From: Chloroflexota bacterium
GTDB taxonomy: Bacteria > Chloroflexota > Anaerolineae > J102
NCBI GenBank assembly: GCA_029782215.1
Contig: JAKOVD010000107.1
Coordinates: 1-64,000, forward strand
DNA: 64,000 nucleotides
Direction: 5' to 3'
This document shows positions 8,595 through 17,401 of the stretch, in pieces. Made by a program: the position numbers and the translations under genes. The notes beneath the pieces were generated by a model, which saw only the letters and a program-made list of their open reading frames with translations, was not told the origin of the DNA and did no database searches. The stretch's first letter is position 1. Every line of letters begins with the position of its first letter.

Positions 8595-9808
8595 ACCCTG
8601 GCGGCCCCAGCAACAGCCCGCGGGTCGATGCCGTCGCCGCCGGCCACATCTGCCTTGATATCATCCCCGACCTCTCGCAGACCACCGCCGCACAGTTCCG
8701 CCAAGGCTTTGGCCCGGGCCGGCTGACACAGGTGGGCGCCGCCGCTTTCTCCACGGGCGGCCCCGTCTCAAACGTCGGGTTGGCGCTGCACAAGCTCGGC
8801 GTCCGCACCCAACTGATGGGCAAGGTCGGCGATGATCTGTTTGGCGAGGCGATCCTGCGCCTGCTGGCCGCGCGCGAGCCGGGGCTGGAGGCGGGCATGA
8901 TCGTCGACGCGGCGGCGAGCACTTCCTACACCGTCGTCATTAACCCACCGGGCATCGACCGCTTCTTCTTGCACTCGCCCGGCGCCAACGACACGTTTGC
9001 CGCCGGCGACATCCGTTACGAGCGACTCGAATCCGCCCGCCTGTTCCACTTCGGCTATCCACCCCTGATGCACCTGATGTATGCGGAGCAGGGTGATCAA
9101 CTGGCAGAGACCTTCCGCCGCGCCAGGGCGACAGGCATCACCACCTCGCTCGACATGGCCTATCCCGACCCCGCCTCTGAGGCGGGGCAGGCGCCGTGGC
9201 CGGCCATCCTGGCGGCCGCGCTCCCCTATGTCGACATCTTCCTGCCCAGCATCGAAGAAATCCTGTTCATGCTGCGGAGGCCCATCCTGCGCAAGCTGGA
9301 GGAGCAGGCGGAAGGCGGCGACATTCTGCCCCTGGTGTCGCCCGACCTGCTGGCCGACGTCGCCTGCCAACTGCTCGACATGGGCGCCCGGGTGGTGGGG
9401 CTGAAGCTCGGGCACCGGGGCCTCTATGTGCGCACCGGCGGCGCTGCTGCCATGGCGGGCATGGGTCGGGCCGCACCCGCGGACGTCATCGCCTGGGCGG
9501 ACAAGGAGCTTTGGGCGCCGTGCTTCTGCGCCCACCTGGTGGGGGCGGCGGGCTCCGGCGATGCCACCATTGCCGGGTTCCTGGCGGGGCTCCTGGCCGG
9601 CCTCAGCGCCGAGCAGACCGCTATCGCCGCGGTGGCCGTGGGCGGCTGCAATGTCGAAGCCGTCGACACCCTCAGCGGGCTCCGCACCTGGGGCGAGACG
9701 ATGGCTCGCGTGGCCGCCGGCTGGGAACAGCATGTGATCGATCTGGCGCCTTATGGATGGACCTACGACGCCAGCAGCCGCCTGTGGGCACGCCGCGTGC
9801 CTTACTGA
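8591..9808 (+). CDS. PfkB-family carbohydrate kinase
   Basis: A 405-residue ribokinase-like enzyme. The N-terminal AAGHICLDIIPDLS strand and the GGPVSNVGLALHKLG substrate segment are typical. The second PfkB signature (GAAGSGDATIAGFLAG) near residue 320 carries the catalytic Asp of GSGD. It is longer than usual (families are near 300-330 residues) because of insertions around residues 220-250 and at the C-terminus. Its ATG overlaps the isomerase stop (ATGA), so translation is coupled. The substrate is not clear; a ketose, ketose phosphate or sugar acid is likely. Confidence 0.8.
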   Translation: MNPGGPSNSPRVDAVAAGHICLDIIPDLSQTTAAQFRQGFGPGRLTQVGAAAFSTGGPVSNVGLALHKLGVRTQLMGKVGDDLFGEAILRLLAAREPGLEAGMIVDAAASTSYTVVINPPGIDRFFLHSPGANDTFAAGDIRYERLESARLFHFGYPPLMHLMYAEQGDQLAETFRRARATGITTSLDMAYPDPASEAGQAPWPAILAAALPYVDIFLPSIEEILFMLRRPILRKLEEQAEGGDILPLVSPDLLADVACQLLDMGARVVGLKLGHRGLYVRTGGAAAMAGMGRAAPADVIAWADKELWAPCFCAHLVGAAGSGDATIAGFLAGLLAGLSAEQTAIAAVAVGGCNVEAVDTLSGLRTWGETMARVAAGWEQHVIDLAPYGWTYDASSRLWARRVPY

Positions 9809-9857
9809 CCGGACCAGGGGGCTATCCGAGACGTTGCTTCCCTGCCACACTATTGCC

Positions 9858-10412
9858 ATGAGCCATCCTGCACCACCTATACCTGAATCCTACTGGGTCG
9901 TCCCTGGTCGTCTGGCGGCAGGCGAGTATCCTGGCGCCAAGGAAGCGACAGATGCCAGGGTCAAGCTGCGCCAATTTGTGAATGCTGGCGTGACCTTTTT
10001 CGTCGACCTTACGCAGGCGCGCGAGCTGGAGCCCCATGCGGCCCTACTGCAGGAAGAGGCCAGGGCGATGGGGCGTCCGGCCGAGCACGTGCGGCTGCCA
10101 ATCCGGGACCAAGGCGTTCCATCGCCCTCCCGGATGACCGAGATACTTGACGCCATCGATGCCGCCCTGGCGGAAGGGAATGTCGTCTATGTGCACTGCT
10201 GGGGCGGGCATGGCCGCACGGGCACCGTCGTGGGGTGCTACCTGGTCAGGCACGGCATGTCCGGCCATGAGGCGCTGGCGGAGGTGGCGCGGCTGCATGC
10301 CACTACGCCTGACCACAACCGGCCGTCGCCCGATACCGGAGATCAGTGCAAAATGGTGTTGCACTGGGAACGTAGTGACGACTTCAGTCGTTCTGCGTAC
10401 AAAAGCGACTGA
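9858..10412 (+). CDS. Dual-specificity / protein-tyrosine phosphatase family protein
   Basis: A 184-residue cysteine phosphatase. The P-loop HCWGGHGRTG (Cys-X5-Arg plus Gly-Thr) lies near residue 113, and a preceding LPIRDQGVPS segment supplies a candidate general-acid Asp loop. The fold resembles plant-like and DSP-type phosphatases (YWVVPGRLAAGEYP at the N-terminus). The last dozen codons and the stop lie inside a large palindrome (10372-10424), so the C-terminus SDDFSRSAYKSD is repeat-derived. It follows the sugar operon by 49 bp and may or may not be co-transcribed. The natural substrate is unknown. Confidence 0.78.
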   Translation: MSHPAPPIPESYWVVPGRLAAGEYPGAKEATDARVKLRQFVNAGVTFFVDLTQARELEPHAALLQEEARAMGRPAEHVRLPIRDQGVPSPSRMTEILDAIDAALAEGNVVYVHCWGGHGRTGTVVGCYLVRHGMSGHEALAEVARLHATTPDHNRPSPDTGDQCKMVLHWERSDDFSRSAYKSD

Positions 10413-10424
10413 AGTCGCAACTAC
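10372..10424 (+). repeat. REP-like palindrome overlapping the phosphatase stop codon
   Basis: A perfect 12-bp inverted repeat (10379-10390 and 10406-10417, core CGACTTCAGTCG) extends to about 20 bp per arm with few mismatches. The TGA of the phosphatase gene (10410-10412) is inside the right arm. This has the look of a mobile palindromic unit. Confidence 0.65.
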
Positions 10425-10985
10425 AGGGCACACGTCTACCTGCCGGCAACTCGCCTTGCCCATCAACGAAGCTGAATCCTTTGTGTCTCCCCCACGATGC
10501 AAGGGGCGAGAAGATCAACCGCGCCCGATCGATGTGCGTCAATGGACGGCAAGGATGTGATCTGCTAAATTGGTGACCGCCACCACTCTGTGATCCCGCG
10601 ACCGTTCTCGCCATGTATCGGTGGCGGGATCAGAAGGTGTGTCGGTGCCGGGGCTCGCCCCCCGGCACCGTCTTTCATCGCAGTCGTGCCGCCGCCGTCC
10701 CCGGAAAAGCGGTGGTGGGCGCCTCTACGCCGATGCCATCAGGTTGCGAAGAACTGGCCGCAGCTCGCGGGGGATCACGATCATGGGTGCGTTGGGGGCG
10801 CGTTGCCAACCCTCCGCAACGCTGCCCGCAAAGCGGGATATTCGCCATGCCATCGTGCCATGACGTAGAATGAACGCTGCTCGAGTCCGGCTCCCCGAAT
10901 TAGTCTGCGACCGCCGCTGAACACCATCAGGACGTCGAAGACCTATCCCGCACGCCGTCGCTGCCTTGCTTGCCGGTGACTTGCC
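10413..10985. other. Intergenic region with hairpins and no recognised gene
   Basis: After the palindrome this 573-bp stretch holds a terminator-like hairpin (10643-10675) and otherwise nothing I can assign. A minus-strand frame over about 10725-10880 reads like low-complexity protein but has no family I recognise and continues as a shadow of uxaE. Confidence 0.4.
10643..10675 (+). terminator. Probable intrinsic terminator
   Basis: An 11-bp GC-rich stem (10643-10653 with 10660-10670, CGGTGCCGGGG paired to its complement) with a 6-nt loop is followed by TCTTT. The T-run is short but the stem is strong. Confidence 0.5.
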
Positions 10986-12557
10986 ATGACAGACGCTCTC
11001 TACGACCTTGTCTCTGCCAGCCGCGAGGTGACCCCTGCGCTCGTCGGAGAGCAGACGGCGCGCCTGGTTGCAGCTCTGAACCTGAATACCGGGCTGCACG
11101 TCTATGCACATTCGCTCACCGTGGCCAGTGGGGCGCTTTTTGCCCTGGCGGCAGGCGAGTACGGCAGCCGGTCCCTGCTGATGCTGGAAGCGCCGGCGGC
11201 GGACCGGCGCGTGCACGACCGCTTTGAGGGCGAATACCATGCGCGCAGCTTTGACGGCACGCCGCTCGCCCTGCGGATGTGCAGCCTGACGCCGGCCAAC
11301 GCCGCCGCCCTGCGCCTGGCACTGCCTTTCACCCGGCCGGTGCGGCTGGAACTGGCGACCTCGGCGGGGCTGGGCGATCGCCTGGGCCTGGCGACGCCCG
11401 GACACGTACGCGCCCTGCGGGGGACCGGGCTGGCGGCCATCCTGGCGCAACAGTCAATGCGCGAGAACGCCCGCACGGGCCGCACGCCGCAGGAAGTGGT
11501 CGATGATGCGACGTGGGGCGTGCTGCAGGAAGGCTGGCGGGAGGGCTACGGCGCCGACGCCGACCACCTGAAGGCGCCTGAGCACGTGGACTGGTGCGTG
11601 GCTGCCGGCTATACCTTTTTCACCATCGATCCCGGCGACCATGTCAACAACGAGGCGCACACGGCCGATCCAGCCCGGCTGGCGGAGATCGTCGCCGGCC
11701 TGCCGTGGGCGGACCTGGAAACGGACGCGGCCGGCCTGAGGGAACGCTACCAGGACCGCACGTTTGCCGTCGGCGATACCCTCTCTCTCACCTTCGACGC
11801 CGAGACGCTGGCGCGGGCCGCCGGCAAGTACGGCGCCGCCATCGCGCACACCGCCAGGATGTACCGCTACCTGGCAGCCCTGACCGGTGATTTCGAGCTC
11901 GAGATGTCGGTCGACGAAACGGAAACGGTGACGTCGGCCGAGGAGCATTTCTTTGTCGCCAGCGAGCTGAAGCGCCTGGGCGTGCAGTGGGTGAGCCTGG
12001 CCCCGCGCTACGTGGGCAGGTTCGAGAAGGGGGTGGACTACATCGGCGATCTGGATGCGTTCGCCGCCAGCTTCGCGCAGCACGTCGCCATCGCGCGCCA
12101 CCTGGGCCCGTACAAGCTCAGCCTGCATTCCGGCTCGGACAAATTCAGCATCTATCCCATCGCCGCCGAGCTGGCGGGGGGGCTGGTGCACCTGAAGACG
12201 GCCGGCACCAGCTACCTGGAAGCGCTGCGTGTGATCGCCGCGACCGAGCCTAAGCTCTTTCGCGACATCCTGGACCTGGCCGTTGGGCACTACGAAACCG
12301 ACCGGGCGACCTACCATGTCTCCGCCGAGATCGAGCGCGTGCCCGACCCAGCCGGTGTGCCCGAGGAACGGCTGGCGGACTACCTGGAGGCTTTCGACGC
12401 CCGCCAGGTTCTGCACGTCACCTACGGCCGCGTGCTGGCGATGTACGGCGACGCGATCAGAGCGGCGCTGAGGCAGCACGAGGAAGCGTACTATACCGTC
12501 CTGGAAACGCACTTCCGGCGGCACCTGGCGCCCTTTGCCGTTTCCGCTTCTCGATAA
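10986..12557 (+). CDS. uxaE: Tagaturonate epimerase (UxaE)
   Basis: A 523-residue enzyme expected to convert D-tagaturonate to D-fructuronate, as in Thermotoga-type hexuronate catabolism. The sequence matches the UxaE family as I know it: an N-terminal VTPALVGEQTARLV region, conserved ADHLKAPEHVD and ETETVTSAEEHFFVA, and the hallmark HSGSDKFSIYP near residue 376. Length is right for the family. It is followed at 42 bp by an alpha/beta hydrolase, suggesting pectin or galacturonate use. The other hexuronate genes are not in the window. Confidence 0.82.
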   Translation: MTDALYDLVSASREVTPALVGEQTARLVAALNLNTGLHVYAHSLTVASGALFALAAGEYGSRSLLMLEAPAADRRVHDRFEGEYHARSFDGTPLALRMCSLTPANAAALRLALPFTRPVRLELATSAGLGDRLGLATPGHVRALRGTGLAAILAQQSMRENARTGRTPQEVVDDATWGVLQEGWREGYGADADHLKAPEHVDWCVAAGYTFFTIDPGDHVNNEAHTADPARLAEIVAGLPWADLETDAAGLRERYQDRTFAVGDTLSLTFDAETLARAAGKYGAAIAHTARMYRYLAALTGDFELEMSVDETETVTSAEEHFFVASELKRLGVQWVSLAPRYVGRFEKGVDYIGDLDAFAASFAQHVAIARHLGPYKLSLHSGSDKFSIYPIAAELAGGLVHLKTAGTSYLEALRVIAATEPKLFRDILDLAVGHYETDRATYHVSAEIERVPDPAGVPEERLADYLEAFDARQVLHVTYGRVLAMYGDAIRAALRQHEEAYYTVLETHFRRHLAPFAVSASR

Positions 12558-12570
12558 CGACCGCCGGCAG

Positions 12571-12599
12571 ACCTTTCGACCTTCAACCTGCGACCGTCC
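12571..12599 (+). repeat. Degenerate 7-nt repeats just before the esterase start
   Basis: ACCTTCA, ACCTGCG and ACCGTCC units (one preceded by ACCTTTCG) form a short degenerate tract ending at the ATG 12600. It resembles the better-preserved heptamer tracts elsewhere in the window. Confidence 0.4.
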
Positions 12600-13664
12600 A
12601 TGCCAACACTCTCTGACTTCGAGCTGCGCACCCTGCCTGGACTCTGGAAGCAATACGAAGAAGCGCCGCGACCCCTGGCCTTTGCCGCCCGCAACGTGGC
12701 GGAGGCGGAGGTGTGGCAGCGCGATCTGGCGGCAGAACTGATCCGGCTGATGGGTGGGTTCCCGCAGGAGCGGTGCGACCTGGATGCCCAGGTTATCTCG
12801 CGTGAGCAGCGTCCCGGATACCTGCTCGAGCTGGTCGTGATCCAGACCCTGCCCGGCGAGTACATGCCGGTGTACGTGCTGATACCTGAGGGAGCGGCGC
12901 CGCCCTACCGGCCCGTGGTGGCGCTGCACGGGCATGGCGCCTGGGGCGCCCGGCCTATGGTCGGCGAGACGGCCAGCCCGGTGGAAGAGGAATTCGTGGC
13001 CATGCTGAATTACGACTACGGCCGCCAACTGGCGCTGCGGGGGTACCTGGTGTTTGCGCCGGTGCAGCGCGGCTTCGGCGAGCGCATGGAGGATGCGCCC
13101 TGGCGCGAGCTGCACGACCTGGCGCAGCCGGAGATGTGGGTCTCTTCCTGCCGCTATGAGGCCGTCAACGCCCTGATGCTGGGCAAGACGCTGCTGGGGC
13201 TGCGGGTCTGGGATGTGATGCGGTTGATCGACTATGTGCGCTCGCGGCCGGAACCGCAGGCGGCCACCTTGGGCTGCGTGGGGCTATCGGGCGGCGGCAC
13301 CGTGGGGCTGTACACGGCCAGCCTCGATCCGCGCGTCACGTGCGCCGTGGTCAGCGGCTACTTCAACACGTACCGTGACTCGATCCTGTCGATCGAGCAC
13401 TGCTTCTGCAACTACGTGCCCGGCCTGGCCAGGGCCGTCGAGATGGCCGACGTGGCCGGGCTGATCGCTCCCCGGCCCCTGTTGGTCGAGTCCGGGCTGG
13501 ACGACGCCATCTATCCGTCCGGCGCCACGGTGAAGGCGCTGGCGCGGCTGCGGCCGGTCTACGAGCTGTTTGGCGCGCCGGAGCGACTGGAGTCGGACCT
13601 GTTCCCCGGCGGCCACCGGTGGAGCGGGGCCAAGGCTTACGACTGGCTGCAACGCTGGCTGTAG
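12600..13664 (+). CDS. Alpha/beta hydrolase, acetyl-xylan-esterase-like
   Basis: A 354-residue serine hydrolase. The nucleophile elbow GLSGGG is near residue 227, a candidate catalytic Asp lies in GLDDAIYP near 300, and the His in FPGGHRWSG near 338, giving a complete triad order. The oxyanion region is VVALHGHGAWG. No signal peptide is visible, so it is probably cytoplasmic. Linked to uxaE, it could remove acetyl or other ester groups from imported uronate oligomers; that role is inferred. Confidence 0.75.
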   Translation: MPTLSDFELRTLPGLWKQYEEAPRPLAFAARNVAEAEVWQRDLAAELIRLMGGFPQERCDLDAQVISREQRPGYLLELVVIQTLPGEYMPVYVLIPEGAAPPYRPVVALHGHGAWGARPMVGETASPVEEEFVAMLNYDYGRQLALRGYLVFAPVQRGFGERMEDAPWRELHDLAQPEMWVSSCRYEAVNALMLGKTLLGLRVWDVMRLIDYVRSRPEPQAATLGCVGLSGGGTVGLYTASLDPRVTCAVVSGYFNTYRDSILSIEHCFCNYVPGLARAVEMADVAGLIAPRPLLVESGLDDAIYPSGATVKALARLRPVYELFGAPERLESDLFPGGHRWSGAKAYDWLQRWL

Positions 13665-13700
13665 CAGGGGACTCGGCAGGCGAGGTTGTTTGCGCCGTGC

Positions 13701-14819
13701 CTAATAGACGCAGTCTCTAGCGGCGGCGGCGAAGGTCTGCAGGTTGGCTACAGGCGTCTCGAAGAAATGGTCTGAGGCTGAAAGCACGTAGCCGCCGCCG
13801 GCGCCGACCGATTCAAACAGCTTGAAGACCATGGCGCGGATGCTGTCTGCCGTGCCATCGGTCAGCACATTGAACTGGTCCATGCCGCCGATAAGGGCGA
13901 GGCGGCCGCCGATCTTGGCCTTGAAGTCCCAGGGCTCCTGGTTGCTGCCGATGCTCATGGGCGCCAGCGTTTCGGAAACGTCGCAGCCGTTGGCCACGAT
14001 CATGTCCTCGATCTTGAGGGTGCCCCCACAGGTGTGATAGGCCACCACATCGAAGCCAACGGCGTGCAGGGCATCGTGAAGCTGGCGGTCATAAGGAAGG
14101 CAGAACTCGGCGTGCAGGGCCGGCGAAACGACCGTGGAGGAACCGGCGCCGCCGCCGGTCTCGATCAGGTCGAATTTGGCGCCCTTCATGGTCTCGACGA
14201 AACGCAGCTTCTTTTCGAGCAAGGTCTGCAAAAGGCCGTGCACCCAGTCAGGCTTGTCGAATGTGGCCAGAATCAGGTCCTGCACATCGATAAGGCAGGC
14301 GGCGTGCTGCCAGCAGCCAGCCTGGTCGCCCCACACAAAGCCGCGCACGATGCCCTTATCACCCACGCGGTCATAGACCTCCTGAACGGGGCGCAGATCA
14401 AGGGCAGGGACGGGCATGTACTTGCGAATCAGCTCGACGTCCTCGTCCCGCTTGATCAGGTACTCCGTGATCCAGGTGGTCATGCGGTTGCCGGCAGTCT
14501 TGTAGGTAAGCGTGCCTGCGGGGGTGTGGATCGTGTGGTGATTGACGCGGTGGTCAGGATGGTCGCTGATGACGGCGATCTCGTCTCGCCATTCCGGGGT
14601 GGAAAACTTGGTGTAGTCGGCGTCGACCAGCCAGAACTGCCCCATGTCGGCGAAATACTGGATAGAGGCATCCATCCCGGTCATCTCGAACGCCGCCAGC
14701 GGGTCTACCCCGCCCATGAATGTGTCCAGATGATACTGCTGCCACTGGTGCACGGTGACAGGCAGCCGGTCGGGCTTGCCGCGATGAAGGGCGACGAGCA
14801 TTCTTTCCTTCGAGTCCAT
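13701..14819 (-). CDS. Uroporphyrinogen decarboxylase (URO-D) family protein
   Basis: A 372-residue TIM-barrel protein of the URO-D/MtaA superfamily. The start ATG at 14819 precedes MDSKERMLVALHRGKPDRLP, the usual opening of these proteins. The putative Zn-binding His-x-Cys is present as AYHTCGG near residue 260, which favours a methyltransferase-like role rather than haem synthesis. It is transcribed convergently to the esterase (36 bp apart). Its close context is a DUF1638 gene 1.6 kb away and sugar genes. Methyl donor and acceptor are unknown, and no corrinoid protein is nearby. Confidence 0.78.
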   Translation of the reverse strand: MDSKERMLVALHRGKPDRLPVTVHQWQQYHLDTFMGGVDPLAAFEMTGMDASIQYFADMGQFWLVDADYTKFSTPEWRDEIAVISDHPDHRVNHHTIHTPAGTLTYKTAGNRMTTWITEYLIKRDEDVELIRKYMPVPALDLRPVQEVYDRVGDKGIVRGFVWGDQAGCWQHAACLIDVQDLILATFDKPDWVHGLLQTLLEKKLRFVETMKGAKFDLIETGGGAGSSTVVSPALHAEFCLPYDRQLHDALHAVGFDVVAYHTCGGTLKIEDMIVANGCDVSETLAPMSIGSNQEPWDFKAKIGGRLALIGGMDQFNVLTDGTADSIRAMVFKLFESVGAGGGYVLSASDHFFETPVANLQTFAAAARDCVY

Positions 14820-14881
14820 GGGTGACCGCCTCTGCCAACACGGGCAGGACAACGTAGTACAACGGGAGCAACACCGGCACT

Positions 14882-14897
14882 ATGATATCGATGTCAT
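14882..14897. promoter_or_regulatory. Palindromic operator candidate upstream of the URO-D gene
   Basis: ATGATATCGATGTCAT is a 16-bp palindrome with one mismatched pair, 63 bp upstream of the minus-strand start. A TTGACA box for the minus strand lies at 14929-14934, but the -10 at 17 bp spacing (TAGCCT) is poor. Otherwise 14820-15116 holds nothing I recognise. Confidence 0.35.
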
Positions 14898-15116
14898 TGT
14901 GGCAGAGGCTACAATCCATCGGGTGAGTTGTCAAGAACCGCGGCCTGCGCGCCAGCGACTTCCGCAGCGCCCGGTGCGGCGGAGGCGCGGCTGCAGCTTG
15001 CGCAGGGCGCGGGCGGTCCCCCTCTGCTCCTGCCAGAACGCCCCCATGCCAGCGTCATTTGGGGCGGCGCCTGAGGCAAAGTAGGTTGGCGCGGAGGCAT
15101 GAGTGGCAACTGCCGC

Positions 15117-16163
15117 TCAGCCTGAGGTTGCGCCGCGGAAGACGAGGGGCAAATATGCAGCCGGACCCTTCTCCACCTCAGGCGATGGGGTGGGGGTCGC
15201 GCTTGCTTCCACGTTGAGTGTCGGTGTGGACGTGGCCGTAAGGTTTGGCGCAACAGAAGCCGTCGGTGTAGGGGTCCTCGTGGCTGTGGCCTGGAGTGGA
15301 ACCGTCGCCGTTGGCGTCGGCGTTTGCGTGATCGCGAGCGAAGCAGTGGCGGTCGGAGAGGGACCCCGTGAAGGCGTGGGCGACGGTGTGGCTGTGGGTG
15401 TGCGGGTCGGCGTGCTCGTGGGCGTTGGCGTGCGAGTGGGCGACGGTGTGCCTGTGGGCGTGCGGGTCGGTGTGCTCGTAGGCGTTGGCGTGCGAGTGGG
15501 CGTGGGGCTCGGCGTGGCAGTCGGCGTCGAGGTGGAGCAATCCGTATAGGAGATGAGCAACTCCCCCTGACCCTGCCAGAAACCCGGACGCCGGTCGGGC
15601 GTGTTGGGGCCGTAGATCAGGACACCATAGTTGGCGTTGGGAAAGGCATACCAGGCCTTCACAAGCCCCGTGATTTCCCAGTTCACGTGGCTGTTGGCAG
15701 GGCCAATCGGGGCGTCGAACGCCGGACCAACCACCCCCGGTCCGTTGCTCCAGGTGACTGTCGCCGCGCTCCAGGACACAGAAGCGGCCTGGGTTTGGAG
15801 GATTTGGCTGTAGGGATAGGGGGTGTCGGCGATGGGCAGGCGAAGGCCAGCCGCCACGATGTTGGCGCAGGCGGGCAGAGTGGGCAGGCCGAACCGGACC
15901 AGAGTGACGAAGCGGGCTCCGCTGGCATCGGTGCCGGCGTACATACGCCCTCCCCCCTCGAAATTGTTGTTTGGCAGGTCGCTGCGAACGAACGTGTCTT
16001 CGAGGGTGGGGACCGTGATGACGGTGAGCGGCGCCGAAGATTTGGGAACTCCGCTCTTGGTGGGCGCTGCAGTGGCATAGCCTATGGCGGCGAGAGACGC
16101 AGCAACTGCGGACCATACCAGCAGTGCGAAGACAGGAACACGCAGGGATCGATGAAGTTTCAT
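15117..16163 (-). CDS. Secreted DNRLRE-type domain protein with Thr-Pro stalk
   Basis: A 348-residue exported protein. ATG 16163 opens a signal peptide ([20 protein letters not shown]). Residues 50-200 form one beta-sandwich resembling DNRLRE domains ([39 protein letters not shown]). This is followed by about 130 residues of Thr-Pro repeats ([13 protein letters not shown] style) and a final [10 protein letters not shown]. The repeat DNA is itself tandem, so length may vary. The promoter is visible at 16249-16277. Probably a cell-surface adhesion or carbohydrate-binding protein; no catalytic domain is seen. Confidence 0.75.
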   Translation of the reverse strand: MKLHRSLRVPVFALLVWSAVAASLAAIGYATAAPTKSGVPKSSAPLTVITVPTLEDTFVRSDLPNNNFEGGGRMYAGTDASGARFVTLVRFGLPTLPACANIVAAGLRLPIADTPYPYSQILQTQAASVSWSAATVTWSNGPGVVGPAFDAPIGPANSHVNWEITGLVKAWYAFPNANYGVLIYGPNTPDRRPGFWQGQGELLISYTDCSTSTPTATPSPTPTRTPTPTSTPTRTPTGTPSPTRTPTPTSTPTRTPTATPSPTPSRGPSPTATASLAITQTPTPTATVPLQATATRTPTPTASVAPNLTATSTPTLNVEASATPTPSPEVEKGPAAYLPLVFRGATSG

Positions 16164-16248
16164 CCGGTCACTCTCAATGGGAAGGGTGGAGACGTATGAA
16201 GCCGCTGGGAAGGCACGGTGTATCTGCAGAAGGGAACGTGAGCGGCGC

Positions 16249-16277
16249 ATTTTATGAACCACTATCGAACATGTCAA
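16249..16277 (-). promoter_or_regulatory. Promoter of the DNRLRE-type surface protein gene
   Basis: On the minus strand TTGACA (16277-16272) and TAAAAT (16254-16249) are 17 bp apart. Transcription would begin about 80 nt before the start codon at 16163. Confidence 0.7.
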
Positions 16278-16424
16278 GAGCGAGCGCTGGGGTAAGGCAA
16301 TCATCCACGCGATCAGGGCAGGAGGGCACGAACAGAGGGCGCGGCGATGGGGACACCGCGACGAAAGAAGCGCGAATGTGGTACACTCGTTACCTAATTC
16401 CCGCTGACTACCCTTGGAGCCGCC

Positions 16425-17159
16425 ATGCGCCTGAAATGCCTGGCCTGCGATGTCTTGGCCCGACCTCTCTATCTCTGCGCCGCCCACTCGCCCCACGTCG
16501 TCGACATCCAGCTCTTTGAGCGGGGGCTGCACAACACGCCCCTTTTGCTGCGGACGAAGCTGCAGGAACACATCGACGGGGCGGCGGGGCAGGGCTATGA
16601 CGCCGTGATCATGGCCTACGGCCTGTGCGGCCAGGCAACAGCGGGGCTTTGCGCCCGTGACGTGCCCGTCGTGGTGCCGCGCGCTCACGACTGCATCACC
16701 CTCTTCCTGGGCGGCCGTCCTCGCTACAATGTCCAGTTCGCGAGCCAGCCCGGCACCTACTGGTACAACCTGGACTACGTGGAGCGGGACAACGGCGCCG
16801 GCACGGGGCTGGGCGCCGGCATCGGCACGGACGGCGAGAAGACCTACCAGGAATACGTGGAGAAGTACGGCGTGGAAAACGCCGACTACCTGATGGAGGT
16901 GATGGGCGCCTGGCAGGCGCACTATAAGCGGGCTGCCTACATCGACATGGGCGTGGGCGACGGCAGCAAGGTGGAGGCGCTCGCGCGCGGCGATGCCGAA
17001 CGCCGCGGCTGGCTGTTCGAGAAGATGGCAGGCGACCTGGTGCTCATCCGCCGGCTGGTGGACGGGGACTGGGCCGACGACTACCTGATCATGCAGCCCG
17101 GCGAGCGCATCAAGATGACCTACGACGAGGCCATCATCGGCTGCGCGCTGCACGCCTGA
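16425..17159 (+). CDS. DUF1638 domain-containing protein
   Basis: A 244-residue cytoplasmic protein. The pattern [40 protein letters not shown] and [13 protein letters not shown] is the DUF1638 family signature as I know it, with conserved Cys residues at the start and in the YGLCG and HDCIT motifs. Function is unknown. In methylotrophic archaea and some bacteria such genes occur beside corrinoid methyltransferase and URO-D-type genes (recalled, not checked). Here a URO-D-like gene lies 1.6 kb away on the other strand. Conserved Cys and His could bind a metal. Confidence 0.75.
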   Translation: MRLKCLACDVLARPLYLCAAHSPHVVDIQLFERGLHNTPLLLRTKLQEHIDGAAGQGYDAVIMAYGLCGQATAGLCARDVPVVVPRAHDCITLFLGGRPRYNVQFASQPGTYWYNLDYVERDNGAGTGLGAGIGTDGEKTYQEYVEKYGVENADYLMEVMGAWQAHYKRAAYIDMGVGDGSKVEALARGDAERRGWLFEKMAGDLVLIRRLVDGDWADDYLIMQPGERIKMTYDEAIIGCALHA

Positions 17160-17401
17160 GACACCACTTCCGCCCAACCGACGAGCACAACTGACGTAGG
17201 CGCCAGCGAAGCCGGACTGACCGGTTAGGATCGGCCGCTTACCAGGCCAGACTACGTTCGCGAGAGCAGCGGGGAGGCCTCTATCGCACGATACTGCGTG
17301 GGACGCATTGTGCGTTTGGGCGCAATATTGGTGTTAGTGGGGTGCGCTGTGCTAGACTTGGCATACTCGCCTATACCAGTATCGTCGCAAGGAATCGTGC
17401 A

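Noticed and set aside
10725-11450. Minus-strand gene before and within uxaE
   Set aside because: Most of it is antisense to uxaE and the remainder matches nothing I know.
13701-14819. hemE (true uroporphyrinogen decarboxylase)
   Set aside because: Has the MtaA-like His-x-Cys motif, lacks haem-biosynthesis neighbours, and two more divergent copies are in sugar loci.
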